64,000 bases of DNA from Shewanella sp. (GCF_013214165.1 NZ_JABSSM010000020.1:62001-126000), one strand, 5' to 3'. Positions 36,510 to 45,409 are shown, numbered from the stretch's first letter. The notes: generated from the letters alone by a model not told the origin. Translations and numbers: made by a program.

Positions 36510-38255
36510 ATGAAGGCAAAGAGCATGAATTCAAATATTTCAATTGAGCAAAAAGTAAAGTATTTTGCCAAGACTCAGCCCGATACAGTAGCGATAAGGC
36601 ACATCAATGAATCGGGTAGTGAGTATGACTCAATCACTTATAAAAAACTGTATCAGCGTGCTCTTGCTGTTGCCTATCATTTATTTGATTGTCATCCAGA
36701 GCAGGCCAATAGCTCCCTAGTGGTTATGCTGCAACCGGGAATTGATTTTAGTGTCACTTATCTTGCTTGTTTATTGAGTGGATTACATGCGGTCCCTGTT
36801 AAGGCCCCTGACTTTATGAATGTCAGTAAAAGTTGTGACTTTATTCGTTATGTCATCGAGCACAGCCAGACAGAGATGATAATGCTCGATGATGAAACCT
36901 TGTCTTTGATTAAAAGTGATGCACTATTATCGGCACGACTCGAGACCTGTGTGGTGATTAATGTGGATCGCATCCAAGCGTTCGATGAAGATAAATTAAA
37001 TTCAATCGTGTTACCCGAATTTGATCATCATCGGATTAATCACCTGCAATATACATCAGGCTCCACCTCGAAGGCCAAAGCTGTCATCGTCCGCCATAAG
37101 CAACTGGACGCGAGTCTGCAATATAGTGCCAAGGCTTGGTGCTATTCCCCTCTGAGTATCACAGTCACTTGGGCGCCGCATTCCCATGTTTATGGTTTGG
37201 TCTGTGGGGTATTACTGCCGCTTTATTCGGGGGGGAGTCTTATCCTACTCGCCACCAATGATGTGGTGATGAACCCAGAGCTTTGGATACAGACACTGGC
37301 TCACTATCGGGCGACACACAGTGGCTGTCCGAATTTTGGCTATGAGTTGTGCAACAAGCGACTCAAGCAGACAAACTTGAGCCGATATGATCTGTCACAG
37401 TGGCTATATGCAGTCAATGGTGGTGAAACGGTGCAGTCAAGGACGATGAATAATTTTGCGCAATTATTGGGCGAAACCGGCTTCGAACGAGAGACTTGTT
37501 GTCCAGCATATGGCATGTCTGAGATGGCGGGTTTAATCAGCACCAAAACATCAGCACGAGAATCACTGTGTTTTTATGCTGATCAGCGTGGATTGATTGA
37601 CAATCATGTGATTGCGATTTCGGCTGACGATCCAAACGCCAGGGAGATCGTCAGTTGTGGAACGCCAATCGGTGATCTAAGGGTGGTGATTGTCGATCCG
37701 AGTACACAAGATAATTGTGCTGAAGGACAAATCGGTGAGATTTGGCTTCATTCAATCAGTTATTGTTATGAGTATCTTCATGTCGATGCCAATCAAAACC
37801 AAGGCCGAAAGATAATGGATAACCGTTTGTATTTTGCTACCGGCGATCTGGGATTTATTCATCAAGAACAGTTATTCCTGACCGGACGCCTAAAAGAACT
37901 GATTATTATCAATGGCAAAAATTATCACCCCCATGACATTGAGGCGGGGGTTCAACATTGTCATAAAGAAACAGAGCAAGGTGTCTGCGTTACATTTTTG
38001 ATTGACATGGCTGAGCACCAAGGTCTCTGTATTATACAGGAAACTCATGATCCACTAGCCAATAGTTTACCCGAACGTGAAAAACGTATTCGGTCATCAA
38101 TATATGAGTTATTTAATTTAAATGTGTTAGACATAGTGTTTGTTGGGATTGGACACATACCCACGACCAGCAGTGGCAAAGTTCAACGTAGTCTGGCAGC
38201 TGAAATGTATATGCAGAATAAGTTTATTAACAGTAAGCAGTATAACATTCAATAA
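36510..38255 (+). CDS. Fatty-acyl-AMP-ligase (FAAL)-like acyl-ACP loading enzyme
   Basis: 581 aa, the FAAL length. Adenylate-forming motifs in order: P-loop YTSGSTSKAKAV at about 178-189 (variant of TSGSTGxPKG but keeping the Lys), WAPHSHVYGLVCGVLLPLY, SGCPNFGYELC, CPAYGMSEMAG, TGDLGFI then LTGRLKELIIINGKNYHPHDIE, and a C-terminal catalytic Lys in TSSGKVQRS. The PNF-YELC and GK-YHPHDIE patterns are FAAL-type, so the activated acid is expected to go to a carrier protein rather than CoA, consistent with the ACP three genes down. Likely substrate: the arylacrylate from the upstream lyase (inference). An alternative start is ATG 36525. Confidence 0.85.
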   Translation: MKAKSMNSNISIEQKVKYFAKTQPDTVAIRHINESGSEYDSITYKKLYQRALAVAYHLFDCHPEQANSSLVVMLQPGIDFSVTYLACLLSGLHAVPVKAPDFMNVSKSCDFIRYVIEHSQTEMIMLDDETLSLIKSDALLSARLETCVVINVDRIQAFDEDKLNSIVLPEFDHHRINHLQYTSGSTSKAKAVIVRHKQLDASLQYSAKAWCYSPLSITVTWAPHSHVYGLVCGVLLPLYSGGSLILLATNDVVMNPELWIQTLAHYRATHSGCPNFGYELCNKRLKQTNLSRYDLSQWLYAVNGGETVQSRTMNNFAQLLGETGFERETCCPAYGMSEMAGLISTKTSARESLCFYADQRGLIDNHVIAISADDPNAREIVSCGTPIGDLRVVIVDPSTQDNCAEGQIGEIWLHSISYCYEYLHVDANQNQGRKIMDNRLYFATGDLGFIHQEQLFLTGRLKELIIINGKNYHPHDIEAGVQHCHKETEQGVCVTFLIDMAEHQGLCIIQETHDPLANSLPEREKRIRSSIYELFNLNVLDIVFVGIGHIPTTSSGKVQRSLAAEMYMQNKFINSKQYNIQ

Positions 38256-38267
38256 TAGGGAAGATAT

Positions 38268-39344
38268 ATGAGTGGAATAAATGTAGATATATTAAGTATT
38301 GGTACGTATTTTCCTGATGAAATTCGCAGCAATGATTGGTGGTCGGATGATATCGTCGAGGTGTGGAAGAAAAATCAAGCGGTCACGATTGATCACGTAG
38401 ATACTGCCCTGCACAGTGGTGGCTTAAGTGAGATTGAACATTTAATATTTTCATCGATTAAGCGCTATGGTGATGACCCATTCAATGGTGCGAGAAAACG
38501 TTATATCGCGTCCGAGTCACAAAAATCTTCAGATATGGAGACCTTAGCAGTCCAAGAGGCATTGAAAAATGCGGGAATAAAAGCGGGGCAACTTGATTTT
38601 ATCTTGGTGCAAACCACCACACCGGACGCGTTATTTTCCACTAATGCAGCATTAGTGCAACACAGGTTAGGGGCATCAAACACCTGTTTTGTGCAATCGA
38701 CAGAAGGCATGTGCAATGCATTTTTGACACAATTGCAGCTGGCACAGGGCATGATCGAAAGCGGCCAAGCACAATATGGCGTCATCGTACAATCGTCGAT
38801 GATGTCTCGCTACCTCGTCGCCCAAGATTATATGTCGTCACAGTTTAGTGATGGTGCAGTTGCAGTCGTCATAGGCAAGAGTGAGATAAAAAATCTATTG
38901 TCCATGTGCCATTTTTCCGATGGTTCCATCGGCAACTATGCCAATCTGGGGATCCGAGATAAGCATTGGTATGACGAGGGAAAAGTTGAGCTGTATATGA
39001 ATGAAACCAATACATCGCAAATTGTACAAGGGGTGCAATTGGCGAAAGATATGGTAGAAAAATCACTTAAAATGGCGAAGAGAGACAAAGATGAGATTAA
39101 CTTTTTTGCCGGCCATCAAGGTATAGCTTGGTTTAGAGAAGTGACCCAAGAATATGCTGGTTTAGCCAAGGCGAAAAGTTTCGATACCTATCCTCTGTGC
39201 ACTAGCATCATAGGCGGTAACATACCCTTATCGATCCATGAAGCAATGACAGCCGGCGTACTGAAAAAAGACGATCTTATCTGTTGCTTTACCCCCGCGG
39301 TTGGGACGATCGCCTCGGCGGCGGTATTGAGATGGAAACTGTAA
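38268..39344 (+). CDS. Divergent KAS III-like (FabH-fold) acyltransferase/condensing enzyme
   Basis: 358 aa thiolase fold. Nucleophile Cys149 lies in STEGMCNAF and a His in FFAGHQGIAWF (His283). The third FabH residue, Asn of GNTS, is replaced: the equivalent stretch reads PLCTSIIGGNIP (Cys311 at the Asn position by my alignment). Loss of that Asn is seen in FabH homologues that no longer do ordinary decarboxylative malonyl condensation, such as PqsC, and in acyl-transferring KAS III proteins. It may transfer the ACP-bound acyl group to an O or C nucleophile. GGGAAGATAT precedes ATG 38268, 12 bp after the FAAL gene. Confidence 0.83.
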   Translation: MSGINVDILSIGTYFPDEIRSNDWWSDDIVEVWKKNQAVTIDHVDTALHSGGLSEIEHLIFSSIKRYGDDPFNGARKRYIASESQKSSDMETLAVQEALKNAGIKAGQLDFILVQTTTPDALFSTNAALVQHRLGASNTCFVQSTEGMCNAFLTQLQLAQGMIESGQAQYGVIVQSSMMSRYLVAQDYMSSQFSDGAVAVVIGKSEIKNLLSMCHFSDGSIGNYANLGIRDKHWYDEGKVELYMNETNTSQIVQGVQLAKDMVEKSLKMAKRDKDEINFFAGHQGIAWFREVTQEYAGLAKAKSFDTYPLCTSIIGGNIPLSIHEAMTAGVLKKDDLICCFTPAVGTIASAAVLRWKL

Positions 39345-39361
39345 ATTTAAGCGGGTGAATA

Positions 39362-39604
39362 ATGCTAAATACAAATCTTGAAAATGAAGTGGTACATACT
39401 ATCGTGGCGGAGGTGTTAAATAAGTCGGTCGATGATATTGACCTAAACACCAAGATAATAAATTATGGAATTGATTCTATTCAAGTCTTAGATATTATTG
39501 GTCGCATTAGACGTTACTATGAACTCAATGATTTTCGCGTCGACCTGGCCAATATGACTATTGCCGAACTCGATGAAAAAATTATCAACATCCTAAGCCT
39601 ATAA
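39362..39604 (+). CDS. Acyl carrier protein of the biosynthetic operon
   Basis: 80 aa, acidic, with the phosphopantetheine attachment serine in NYGIDSIQVLDII (Ser39). The DSI motif replaces the DSL of fatty-acid AcpP, typical of secondary-metabolism carriers. Last gene of the operon, 17 bp after the KAS III gene and 4 bp before a terminator stem. It most likely carries the acyl group activated by the FAAL-like enzyme. No phosphopantetheinyl transferase in the window. Confidence 0.9.
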   Translation: MLNTNLENEVVHTIVAEVLNKSVDDIDLNTKIINYGIDSIQVLDIIGRIRRYYELNDFRVDLANMTIAELDEKIINILSL

Positions 39605-39607
39605 CAA

Positions 39608-39636
39608 AAATAGCCTCTCCATGAGAGGCTATTTGA
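39608..39636 (+). terminator. Rho-independent terminator of the biosynthetic operon
   Basis: A 12-bp perfect stem AAATAGCCTCTC/GAGAGGCTATTT with a 3-nt loop, right after the ACP stop. The T-tract is short (TTT). Confidence 0.75.
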
Positions 39637-39844
39637 CAGATTAAACACGTACATTAAACGCAATAGCTATCATGCCATTGGTGGGGGGGATGTGATCTCA
39701 TCGGATGTGCTCCCGATCGACAAGACCCTGCAAGGCATCGCAGCAGGTGATAAATAACCATGAAGGGTCGACCTTCAAACACACTAGCCAATACCGAAAC
39801 AGCCAGATGAACCCACGCAGAAAATGTGTCCAGGCTTCATTTAG
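39637..39844. other. Non-coding stretch between the operon terminator and the dgt scar
   Basis: About 200 bp without a convincing frame on either strand. It contains a run of seven G's near 39684-39690. Origin not recognised; probably debris of the rearrangement that joined the operon to dgt. Confidence 0.4.
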
Positions 39845-39905
39845 GTTTGCTAAACGCTCACATGGCGCCGAGCATGAAACTAAACAGTTGTTGCTGCTAT
39901 TAGTA
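39845..39905 (-). pseudogene. dgt: Decayed duplicate of the dgt 3' end
   Basis: The segment from 39845 aligns with the dgt end at 39923 onward (period 78 bp, for example 17 of 21 bases in the first block). On the minus strand it reads QQLFSFMLGAM-stop-AFSKPK-stop against [17 protein letters not shown] in intact dgt. It is a second, degenerate copy of the last ~20 codons. Confidence 0.7.
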
Positions 39906-39914
39906 GTATCGCCG

Positions 39915-41249
39915 TTAAAGCTGTTTGTTAAATTCTAACATGGAGCCGGACATGGGGCTAAACAAGTGTTGGTGTAGTCTGGCTGCAAACTCATCGGTCA
40001 TGCCAGAGATATAATCTGCGATGACTCTGTGACTGTTCAGTCCCTTATCGCGGCTATCACGCCATCTTTCTTGAGTATTTGTCGGTAATAACCGCTGTGG
40101 ATCAGACTCGAATGCCTCGAATAACTCCATGACAATCTGTTGCCCCTTGTATTCGAGCATCTGTATTTCGGGTTTTCTGATCACAAATTTAAACACAAAT
40201 TGCTTCAATATCTCTAATGCTGCAGAAAAATTCTTGTCCAAGCCTGCATTATAGCGCAATAAGTTTTCTTCAAAATCGGTATTGAGTTTAATATCTATGG
40301 CGGTAACGAAACCATTGACTAAGGTGCCGATGGCATCTTTTCTCAGGTGATGCTTACTTGAAAATAGCTTATCACCTATTGAGCCAAATTCAGTACAGAT
40401 CCAGCTGTCTTCGCTGCACGCGAGCCGGCTGCCGACATCGAGTCGCCATTGCTCCGGGGTGACGATTCCCATGACAATCGCATCTTCTAGATCGTGCACC
40501 GCATAGGCGATATCATCGGCTAATTCCATGATAGAGCAGTCTAATGATTTATAGCGCGTCCGTCTGTGTTGTTGGCCATCGAGTGTCTGATGGAAAAGAA
40601 ACTTGTTTCTGTCATTCTCAGATAGGGGAGACAAGACCCAATCTAGTATCTCAATATCGTCGTCGAATATGCCTTTAACCGGCGGCCACTCAGAGGGTTT
40701 GAGTTGGCGAATATTGGTGACGGCTTGGCTGGATGAAGCTCGATGCAGACTCGAGTATGAGGCCGGATACTTTAAGATCCCCAATAAGGTTCTGCGACAC
40801 AGGTTCATGCCATAAAATTCTGTGTATGGCTCCAGTCCAGTGAGGATCCTGAACGTTTGGCCATTACCCTCGAACCCGCCATGATCGCGCATCATATAAT
40901 TGAGTGCGACTTCTCCGCCATGCCCATAAGGCGGGTGACCTATGTCATGGGCTAGGCACAAGGATTCGATTAAACTCATAGAATCAAACAAGTGGTCCAA
41001 TTGAGGCTGCTTCTGTTTGAGTTGGGCTCGTATGCCGGTGCCTATCTGTGACACTTCCAGAGAATGGGTCAGGCGGGTGCGATAGAAATCATTCATACCG
41101 ACCCCCAGAACCTGGGTCTTAGCTTGCAGCCGTCTAAACGCCGCCGAATGTAAGATCCTGGCTCTATCTCTTTGATAGGGACTGCGGTGATCATTTCTAC
41201 GTTTCTTATCTTCTATTAGACGTCTGGCGTGCCATACTGACTCTGTCAT
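39915..41249 (-). CDS. dgt: dGTPase-family HD-domain deoxynucleotide triphosphohydrolase
   Basis: 444 aa. HD-superfamily metal site: [12 protein letters not shown] (His), [17 protein letters not shown] (His-Asp) and [14 protein letters not shown] (late Asp). It hydrolyses dNTPs, typically dGTP, to the nucleoside and tripolyphosphate; homologues in this size class are annotated as anti-phage dGTPases. AAGGATCCCG precedes ATG 41249. It lies 47 bp downstream of yfbR, another HD nucleotide hydrolase, so the two probably form a nucleotide-sanitation operon. Confidence 0.9.
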   Translation of the reverse strand: MTESVWHARRLIEDKKRRNDHRSPYQRDRARILHSAAFRRLQAKTQVLGVGMNDFYRTRLTHSLEVSQIGTGIRAQLKQKQPQLDHLFDSMSLIESLCLAHDIGHPPYGHGGEVALNYMMRDHGGFEGNGQTFRILTGLEPYTEFYGMNLCRRTLLGILKYPASYSSLHRASSSQAVTNIRQLKPSEWPPVKGIFDDDIEILDWVLSPLSENDRNKFLFHQTLDGQQHRRTRYKSLDCSIMELADDIAYAVHDLEDAIVMGIVTPEQWRLDVGSRLACSEDSWICTEFGSIGDKLFSSKHHLRKDAIGTLVNGFVTAIDIKLNTDFEENLLRYNAGLDKNFSAALEILKQFVFKFVIRKPEIQMLEYKGQQIVMELFEAFESDPQRLLPTNTQERWRDSRDKGLNSHRVIADYISGMTDEFAARLHQHLFSPMSGSMLEFNKQL

Positions 41250-41296
41250 CGGGATCCTTAATCTGAGTTAATCTTTGGTGCGATCAACTTGAGTAA

Positions 41297-41884
41297 TTAG
41301 AGTAACTGGTTGATATCATCCAAATTTAATTTAAAGCTTGGAACAAAACAATCGATAAAATATTGCACTGCAGGATCTGGGTTATTACTCAGAGATTGCT
41401 CGAGCCGTTTTCTGGCGGTATTAAATTCACTATTACCGGCTCTATCTTCTTCTAAACACTTAAGATAAGCACAGATAGTATCGGCTGATTTTACTAGCAG
41501 CTTATATTCGACATCGGCGCACTCACTGGTGAGCAAGCTGGCATATTCAGATTTAAACTCTTCCGGCACCATTTCCAGTAATCTATTTTCGGCGATGGCT
41601 TCAATTTTTTTGTACTCAGCTTCTATCTCTTTATTGAAGTACTTGACCGGGGTCGGGAGGTCGCCGGTGATGATTTCGCTGGCATCATGAAAAATAGCCA
41701 CAGTCGCCGCTCTGTCTGGGGATAGCGACTTGCCAAATTTGTGATTAGCTATGATGGCGAGACTGTGCGCAACCATGGCGACTTGAAGCGAGTGTTCCTG
41801 TACATTTTCACTTCTAACGTTATACATCAAGGGCCAGCGTTGAATTAATTTCATGCGAGCGAGGTGAGCAAATAGGTGACTCAT
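41297..41884 (-). CDS. yfbR: 5'-deoxynucleotidase YfbR
   Basis: 195 aa HD-domain phosphatase acting on deoxyribonucleoside 5'-monophosphates. Motifs NVQEHSLQVAMVAHSL, ATVAIFHDASEIITGDLPTPVKYF and a late KSADTICAYLKCLEE (Asp) are all present. In enterics yfbR neighbours alaA (yfbQ), as it does here. Confidence 0.93.
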   Translation of the reverse strand: MSHLFAHLARMKLIQRWPLMYNVRSENVQEHSLQVAMVAHSLAIIANHKFGKSLSPDRAATVAIFHDASEIITGDLPTPVKYFNKEIEAEYKKIEAIAENRLLEMVPEEFKSEYASLLTSECADVEYKLLVKSADTICAYLKCLEEDRAGNSEFNTARKRLEQSLSNNPDPAVQYFIDCFVPSFKLNLDDINQLL

Positions 41885-41952
41885 AAGGTAATTGATAACT
41901 TATTTCAATGACTACATGAGCTTACATTAGCATAAGCAGGAATTTAGACCAG

Positions 41953-41980
41953 AAAAAGCCAGGCTATACTGGCTTTTTCA
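41953..41980 (-). terminator. Rho-independent terminator after alaA
   Basis: AAAAAGCCAG-GCTATA-CTGGCTTTTT: 10-bp stem with flanking A and T runs, about 20 bp beyond the alaA stop on the minus strand. Confidence 0.85.
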
Positions 41981-42000
41981 TACTGAGGTGATGGCATAGC

Positions 42001-43215
42001 TTACTGACGATATCCGTCCATAAACTCACCAAAGTCCATCAGCGCCTTGGTTAAATCTTCTTTATGGGGTAGGAACACTATTCTGAGATGATCTGGCTCC
42101 GGCCAGTTGAACGCGGTGCCATGTACCAATAAAATTTTCTTCTCTTTCAACAGATCCAGCACTAGACGCTCATCATCGCGGATATTGAACTTCTTGGCGT
42201 CTAGTTTAGGAAACGCATACATGGCGCCTTTGGGGCATTTGACACTGATGCCGGGGATCTGATTGAGTAGGTCGACGCAGAGATCACGCTGCACCTTCAA
42301 TCGGCCGTTATCGGTCACCAATTCATTGATGCTCTGATAGCCTCCCAGTGCGGTCTGGATGGCATGCTGATTGGGCACATTGGCACAAAGGCGCATGGAT
42401 GCCAACATTTCCAGGCCTTCGATATAACTTTTAGCCGCCTTGAGGTTCCCCGATAGCATCATCCAGCCGACGCGAAAGCCGGCCGCTCGGTATGATTTAG
42501 ACAGACCATTGAAGGTGACGGTCAAGATATCATCGGATAGACTCGCGGCAGGAATATGCACTGCCTCGTCGTAGAGTATCTTGTCGTAGATCTCATCGGC
42601 AAACAGGATAAGAGAGTGTCGTCTACACAGCTCGACAGCCTCTAATAGTAAGGCTCTGGAATACACTGCACCGGTAGGGTTATTGGGGTTAATCAATACC
42701 AGGGCACGGGTCCTCGGGGTGATCTTCGACTCGATATCTTGCAGATCGGGAAACCAGTCAGACTCTTCATCGCAGCGATAGTGGCGGGCATGGCCGCCAG
42801 AGAGGTGAACGGCCGCAGTCCAAAGGGGGTAATCAGGGGAGGGGATCAGTACCTCATCTCCTGAATTTAACAGGCCCTGCATCGCCATTACAATCAATTC
42901 AGATACGCCGTTACCAATATAGATATCTTCGATATCGACACCGAAAATCCCTTGCGACTGATAATGCTGCACTATTGCCTTTCTGGCAGAGAAAAGTCCT
43001 TTAGACTCACAATAGCCTTGGGCACTGGGCAGATTTAAGATGACATCGCGAACAATCTCTTCCGGGGCTTCAAAACCGAAAGGAGCGGGATTACCAATAT
43101 TGAGTTTTAAAATTCTGTGGCCTTCATCTTCGAGTCGCCTGGCTTCCTTGTGTACCGGGCCTCTGATGTCATAACAGACGGTATCTAGCTTGTTCGATTT
43201 GATTATTGGTCGCAC
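42001..43215 (-). CDS. alaA: Alanine transaminase AlaA (pyridoxal-phosphate aminotransferase)
   Basis: 404 aa, fold-type I aminotransferase. The PLP lysine is in FNGLSKSYRAAGFRVGWM; the Asn and Asp contacts are in LINPNNPTGAVYSR and ILFADEIYDKI. Length and N-terminus (AGNP-like LNIGNPAPFGFEAPEEI) match AlaA/YfbQ, which makes alanine from pyruvate and glutamate. Monocistronic between its terminator and a ~300-bp upstream region. Confidence 0.92.
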   Translation of the reverse strand: MRPIIKSNKLDTVCYDIRGPVHKEARRLEDEGHRILKLNIGNPAPFGFEAPEEIVRDVILNLPSAQGYCESKGLFSARKAIVQHYQSQGIFGVDIEDIYIGNGVSELIVMAMQGLLNSGDEVLIPSPDYPLWTAAVHLSGGHARHYRCDEESDWFPDLQDIESKITPRTRALVLINPNNPTGAVYSRALLLEAVELCRRHSLILFADEIYDKILYDEAVHIPAASLSDDILTVTFNGLSKSYRAAGFRVGWMMLSGNLKAAKSYIEGLEMLASMRLCANVPNQHAIQTALGGYQSINELVTDNGRLKVQRDLCVDLLNQIPGISVKCPKGAMYAFPKLDAKKFNIRDDERLVLDLLKEKKILLVHGTAFNWPEPDHLRIVFLPHKEDLTKALMDFGEFMDGYRQ

Positions 43216-43516
43216 GCTCTAACCTCTAAAATTCTCAAGAACACTGCTTGGTGTTCCATGAAAGCAAATAATGCATAAAGTCTTTGGACAATAACCAATT
43301 ATTAGCGAGTTGAGAAGCAATTTCAGGTGGAGATGTGCAAGTAGCCAGTAAAACGTCTGAGTCGTAATAACCAAACCTTAACAACTAACGGAATTAAATT
43401 GGTTTAATACTCTGACTGAGGTGTTTGCTGTAGTGAATGTGACTATTTTGTTGAGCTGAAATCCTGACTGATAACAATCGGCATAATTAAGGCCATGTAG
43501 AAGGTAAATTTTGGCA
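43216..43516. other. Upstream region of alaA
   Basis: About 300 bp without a coding frame on either strand. It carries the alaA promoter. A short inverted repeat AATAACCAATTATT near 43290 is visible, but no regulator site can be assigned. Confidence 0.35.
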
Positions 43517-43550
43517 ATAAAAAAGCCAGTGAGTGTGTCACTGGCCTTAA
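43517..43550 (-). terminator. Rho-independent terminator after efp
   Basis: Stem AAGCCAGTGA/TCACTGGCCTT flanked on the left by AAAAAA, which is the U-run for minus-strand efp, about 75 bp after its stop. Confidence 0.8.
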
Positions 43551-43622
43551 TTAGAGTGGCGCTTATTGCTACTGGAGCCTGTATCCTGGGTATATTAGGA
43601 CACAGAGCGCCATCAATAACGT

Positions 43623-44186
43623 TTATACGCGCTTCTTGAACTCATGAGTACGAGTATCAATTTCGATCATATCGCCAGTTTTGACGAAATCAGCAACGGT
43701 CAAGGTGAAATCAGTGCCAAGCAGGGTTGCAGGCTTCATCACCTTGCCTGAAGTGTCACCACGAGCCGAAGGCTCTGTGTAACCGACTTCACGTGCGACT
43801 GTGTTTGGCAGCTCAATGGAGATGGCCTTACCTTCATAAAAAGTAACTTGAACGATATCTTCCATACCATCGACAATATAGTTAACTGCATCGCCGACAT
43901 TTTCGGTTTCTACGTCGTACGGATTAAACTCTTCATCCATAAATACATACATAGGGTCGGCGTAATAAGAATAGGTACAATTTAAACGCTCAAGTATGAT
44001 GTCTTCTAATTTGTCTTCGGCTTTAAATGCGGTTTCAGTCGCTTGACCTGTGAGTAGATTTCTAAGCTTCATTTTCACAACAGCAGCTGAACGGCCAGAG
44101 TTGTGAGTTTCAGACTTGAGAATGACCATAGGGTCTTTGCCTATCATGATCACATTACCGACTCGCATTTCATGAGCTGTTTTCAT
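43623..44186 (-). CDS. efp: Elongation factor P, arginine (rhamnosylated) type
   Basis: 187 aa, relieves ribosome stalling at polyproline. The modification-loop residue is Arg32 ([14 protein letters not shown]) instead of the Lys34 of E. coli EF-P, marking the subclass activated by EarP-dependent arginine rhamnosylation. The earP gene lies directly upstream on the same strand, 47 bp away. All three EF-P domains are complete. No epmA/epmB genes in the window, as expected for this type. Confidence 0.97.
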   Translation of the reverse strand: MKTAHEMRVGNVIMIGKDPMVILKSETHNSGRSAAVVKMKLRNLLTGQATETAFKAEDKLEDIILERLNCTYSYYADPMYVFMDEEFNPYDVETENVGDAVNYIVDGMEDIVQVTFYEGKAISIELPNTVAREVGYTEPSARGDTSGKVMKPATLLGTDFTLTVADFVKTGDMIEIDTRTHEFKKRV

Positions 44187-44233
44187 TTATTTAATTCCTA
44201 ATATTCACAGACAATTTGTTTCAGCGCAGAATA

Positions 44234-45409
44234 TTAGCCTTTTTTGACAAATTGCACTAGTCGAGTTGCCAAATCTGCGTGATTTAATGCCAACATAGGC
44301 CATTTAAGGGCGTGTTTTTCTATAAAAGTGCGGCGCTCATGTAACTCCTGCCACATTTTTACTGCGCTTGCTCCGTCTTCCTGATTGAAGGCCTGGTTGA
44401 GCCTTGACCAGATTTGTCCTGTGTCTATATCCAGAGAATCAATATAGCGATCGCTAAATGCAGATAATTTATCTAAATGTGCATCGTCTTCCTGACCATA
44501 TATGTGCCAAATGAAAGGCTTCGCGGCCCATTGGGCACGAATAAAAGAGTCTTCACCACGGACAATATTGAAGTCACAGCTCCAGAGCAAACGATCGTAA
44601 GCGCCTTGATCTGTCATGGGCAGTATATGTAAGGTCAGGGAATCTAATGTCAGTGAATCTCCGGGCATTAGGCTCAGCCCATTTGGGATCAGTGTCTGTA
44701 GGCTACTTAGGCTACGGCCAATGGGGATGAGCGCATGCACGGGTTTGTTAGCTTGCCGCCACGATTGACACAGGCTCAGCAGTGCAGCACTCTCGTAGCT
44801 AAAGACACTAATTAAGGTGTCTTCACTGCTTACACCTTGTATGTTTAAGTCTTTCAGTAGGCGAGCTCGATTAGCAGGCGAGCCTTGCCACTGGTCTCTT
44901 TTTTCAAATAGACCGTGTTCGCAAAGCAAACCGCCACTGCTGGGAGTGAAGCCCGGGAAGTAAAAATGTTTACTTATCCCGTTGGACTGCAAGGAGGGCA
45001 AGCCATGGCAGCTATCAATCCAGCCCTCGGCGCTCAGGTATTCAAGGTTGAGCCATCTTGGCGGCTTGTTAAGCTCAACTAACCGTTCGAGTACCGATGG
45101 GGGTAAGTTGCAGGCAAAGGCTTCGATAAGTACGTCGCCCGCTTGCCACTGTTGCGGTAAAGGTTGGCGCCAATGATATATTGTGACTCCCAGAATTTCT
45201 TGCCGTGAGAGAGTGACATCGAGTCCCGGCAGAATATGGGCGAAACTCTTGAGATCGTCGACCCAGAGTCTGACTTTGATACCGAAATCATGCACCAGTT
45301 GTGTCGCTAAACGCCAGGTTACCCCAATATCGCCATAGTTATCTATGACGGTACAGAAGATGTCCCAGTGCCCAGAGGGGCCGGAAGAGCAGAGCTGTGT
45401 AGTCATCAT
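44234..45409 (-). CDS. earP: EF-P arginine rhamnosyltransferase EarP
   Basis: 391 aa GT-B-fold glycosyltransferase that uses dTDP-rhamnose to modify Arg32 of EF-P. N-terminal WDIFCTVIDNYGDIGVTWRLA is the EarP hallmark with the catalytic Asp region; the C-terminal nucleotide-sugar site shows NIVRGEDSFIRAQWAAKPFIW. It pairs with the Arg-type efp downstream. Ribosome-binding site is weak; the Met-Met start leaves a one-codon ambiguity. Confidence 0.95.
   Translation of the reverse strand: MMTTQLCSSGPSGHWDIFCTVIDNYGDIGVTWRLATQLVHDFGIKVRLWVDDLKSFAHILPGLDVTLSRQEILGVTIYHWRQPLPQQWQAGDVLIEAFACNLPPSVLERLVELNKPPRWLNLEYLSAEGWIDSCHGLPSLQSNGISKHFYFPGFTPSSGGLLCEHGLFEKRDQWQGSPANRARLLKDLNIQGVSSEDTLISVFSYESAALLSLCQSWRQANKPVHALIPIGRSLSSLQTLIPNGLSLMPGDSLTLDSLTLHILPMTDQGAYDRLLWSCDFNIVRGEDSFIRAQWAAKPFIWHIYGQEDDAHLDKLSAFSDRYIDSLDIDTGQIWSRLNQAFNQEDGASAVKMWQELHERRTFIEKHALKWPMLALNHADLATRLVQFVKKG

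Noticed and set aside
33009..39604. Aryl polyene cluster
   Set aside because: It shares the ammonia-lyase, ligase and ACP, but lacks the several ketosynthases, ketoreductase, dehydratases and export proteins of such clusters.
39705..39938. 77-aa plus-strand open frame between the operon and dgt
   Set aside because: It crosses the decayed dgt copy in antisense, has no ribosome-binding site and has low-complexity composition.
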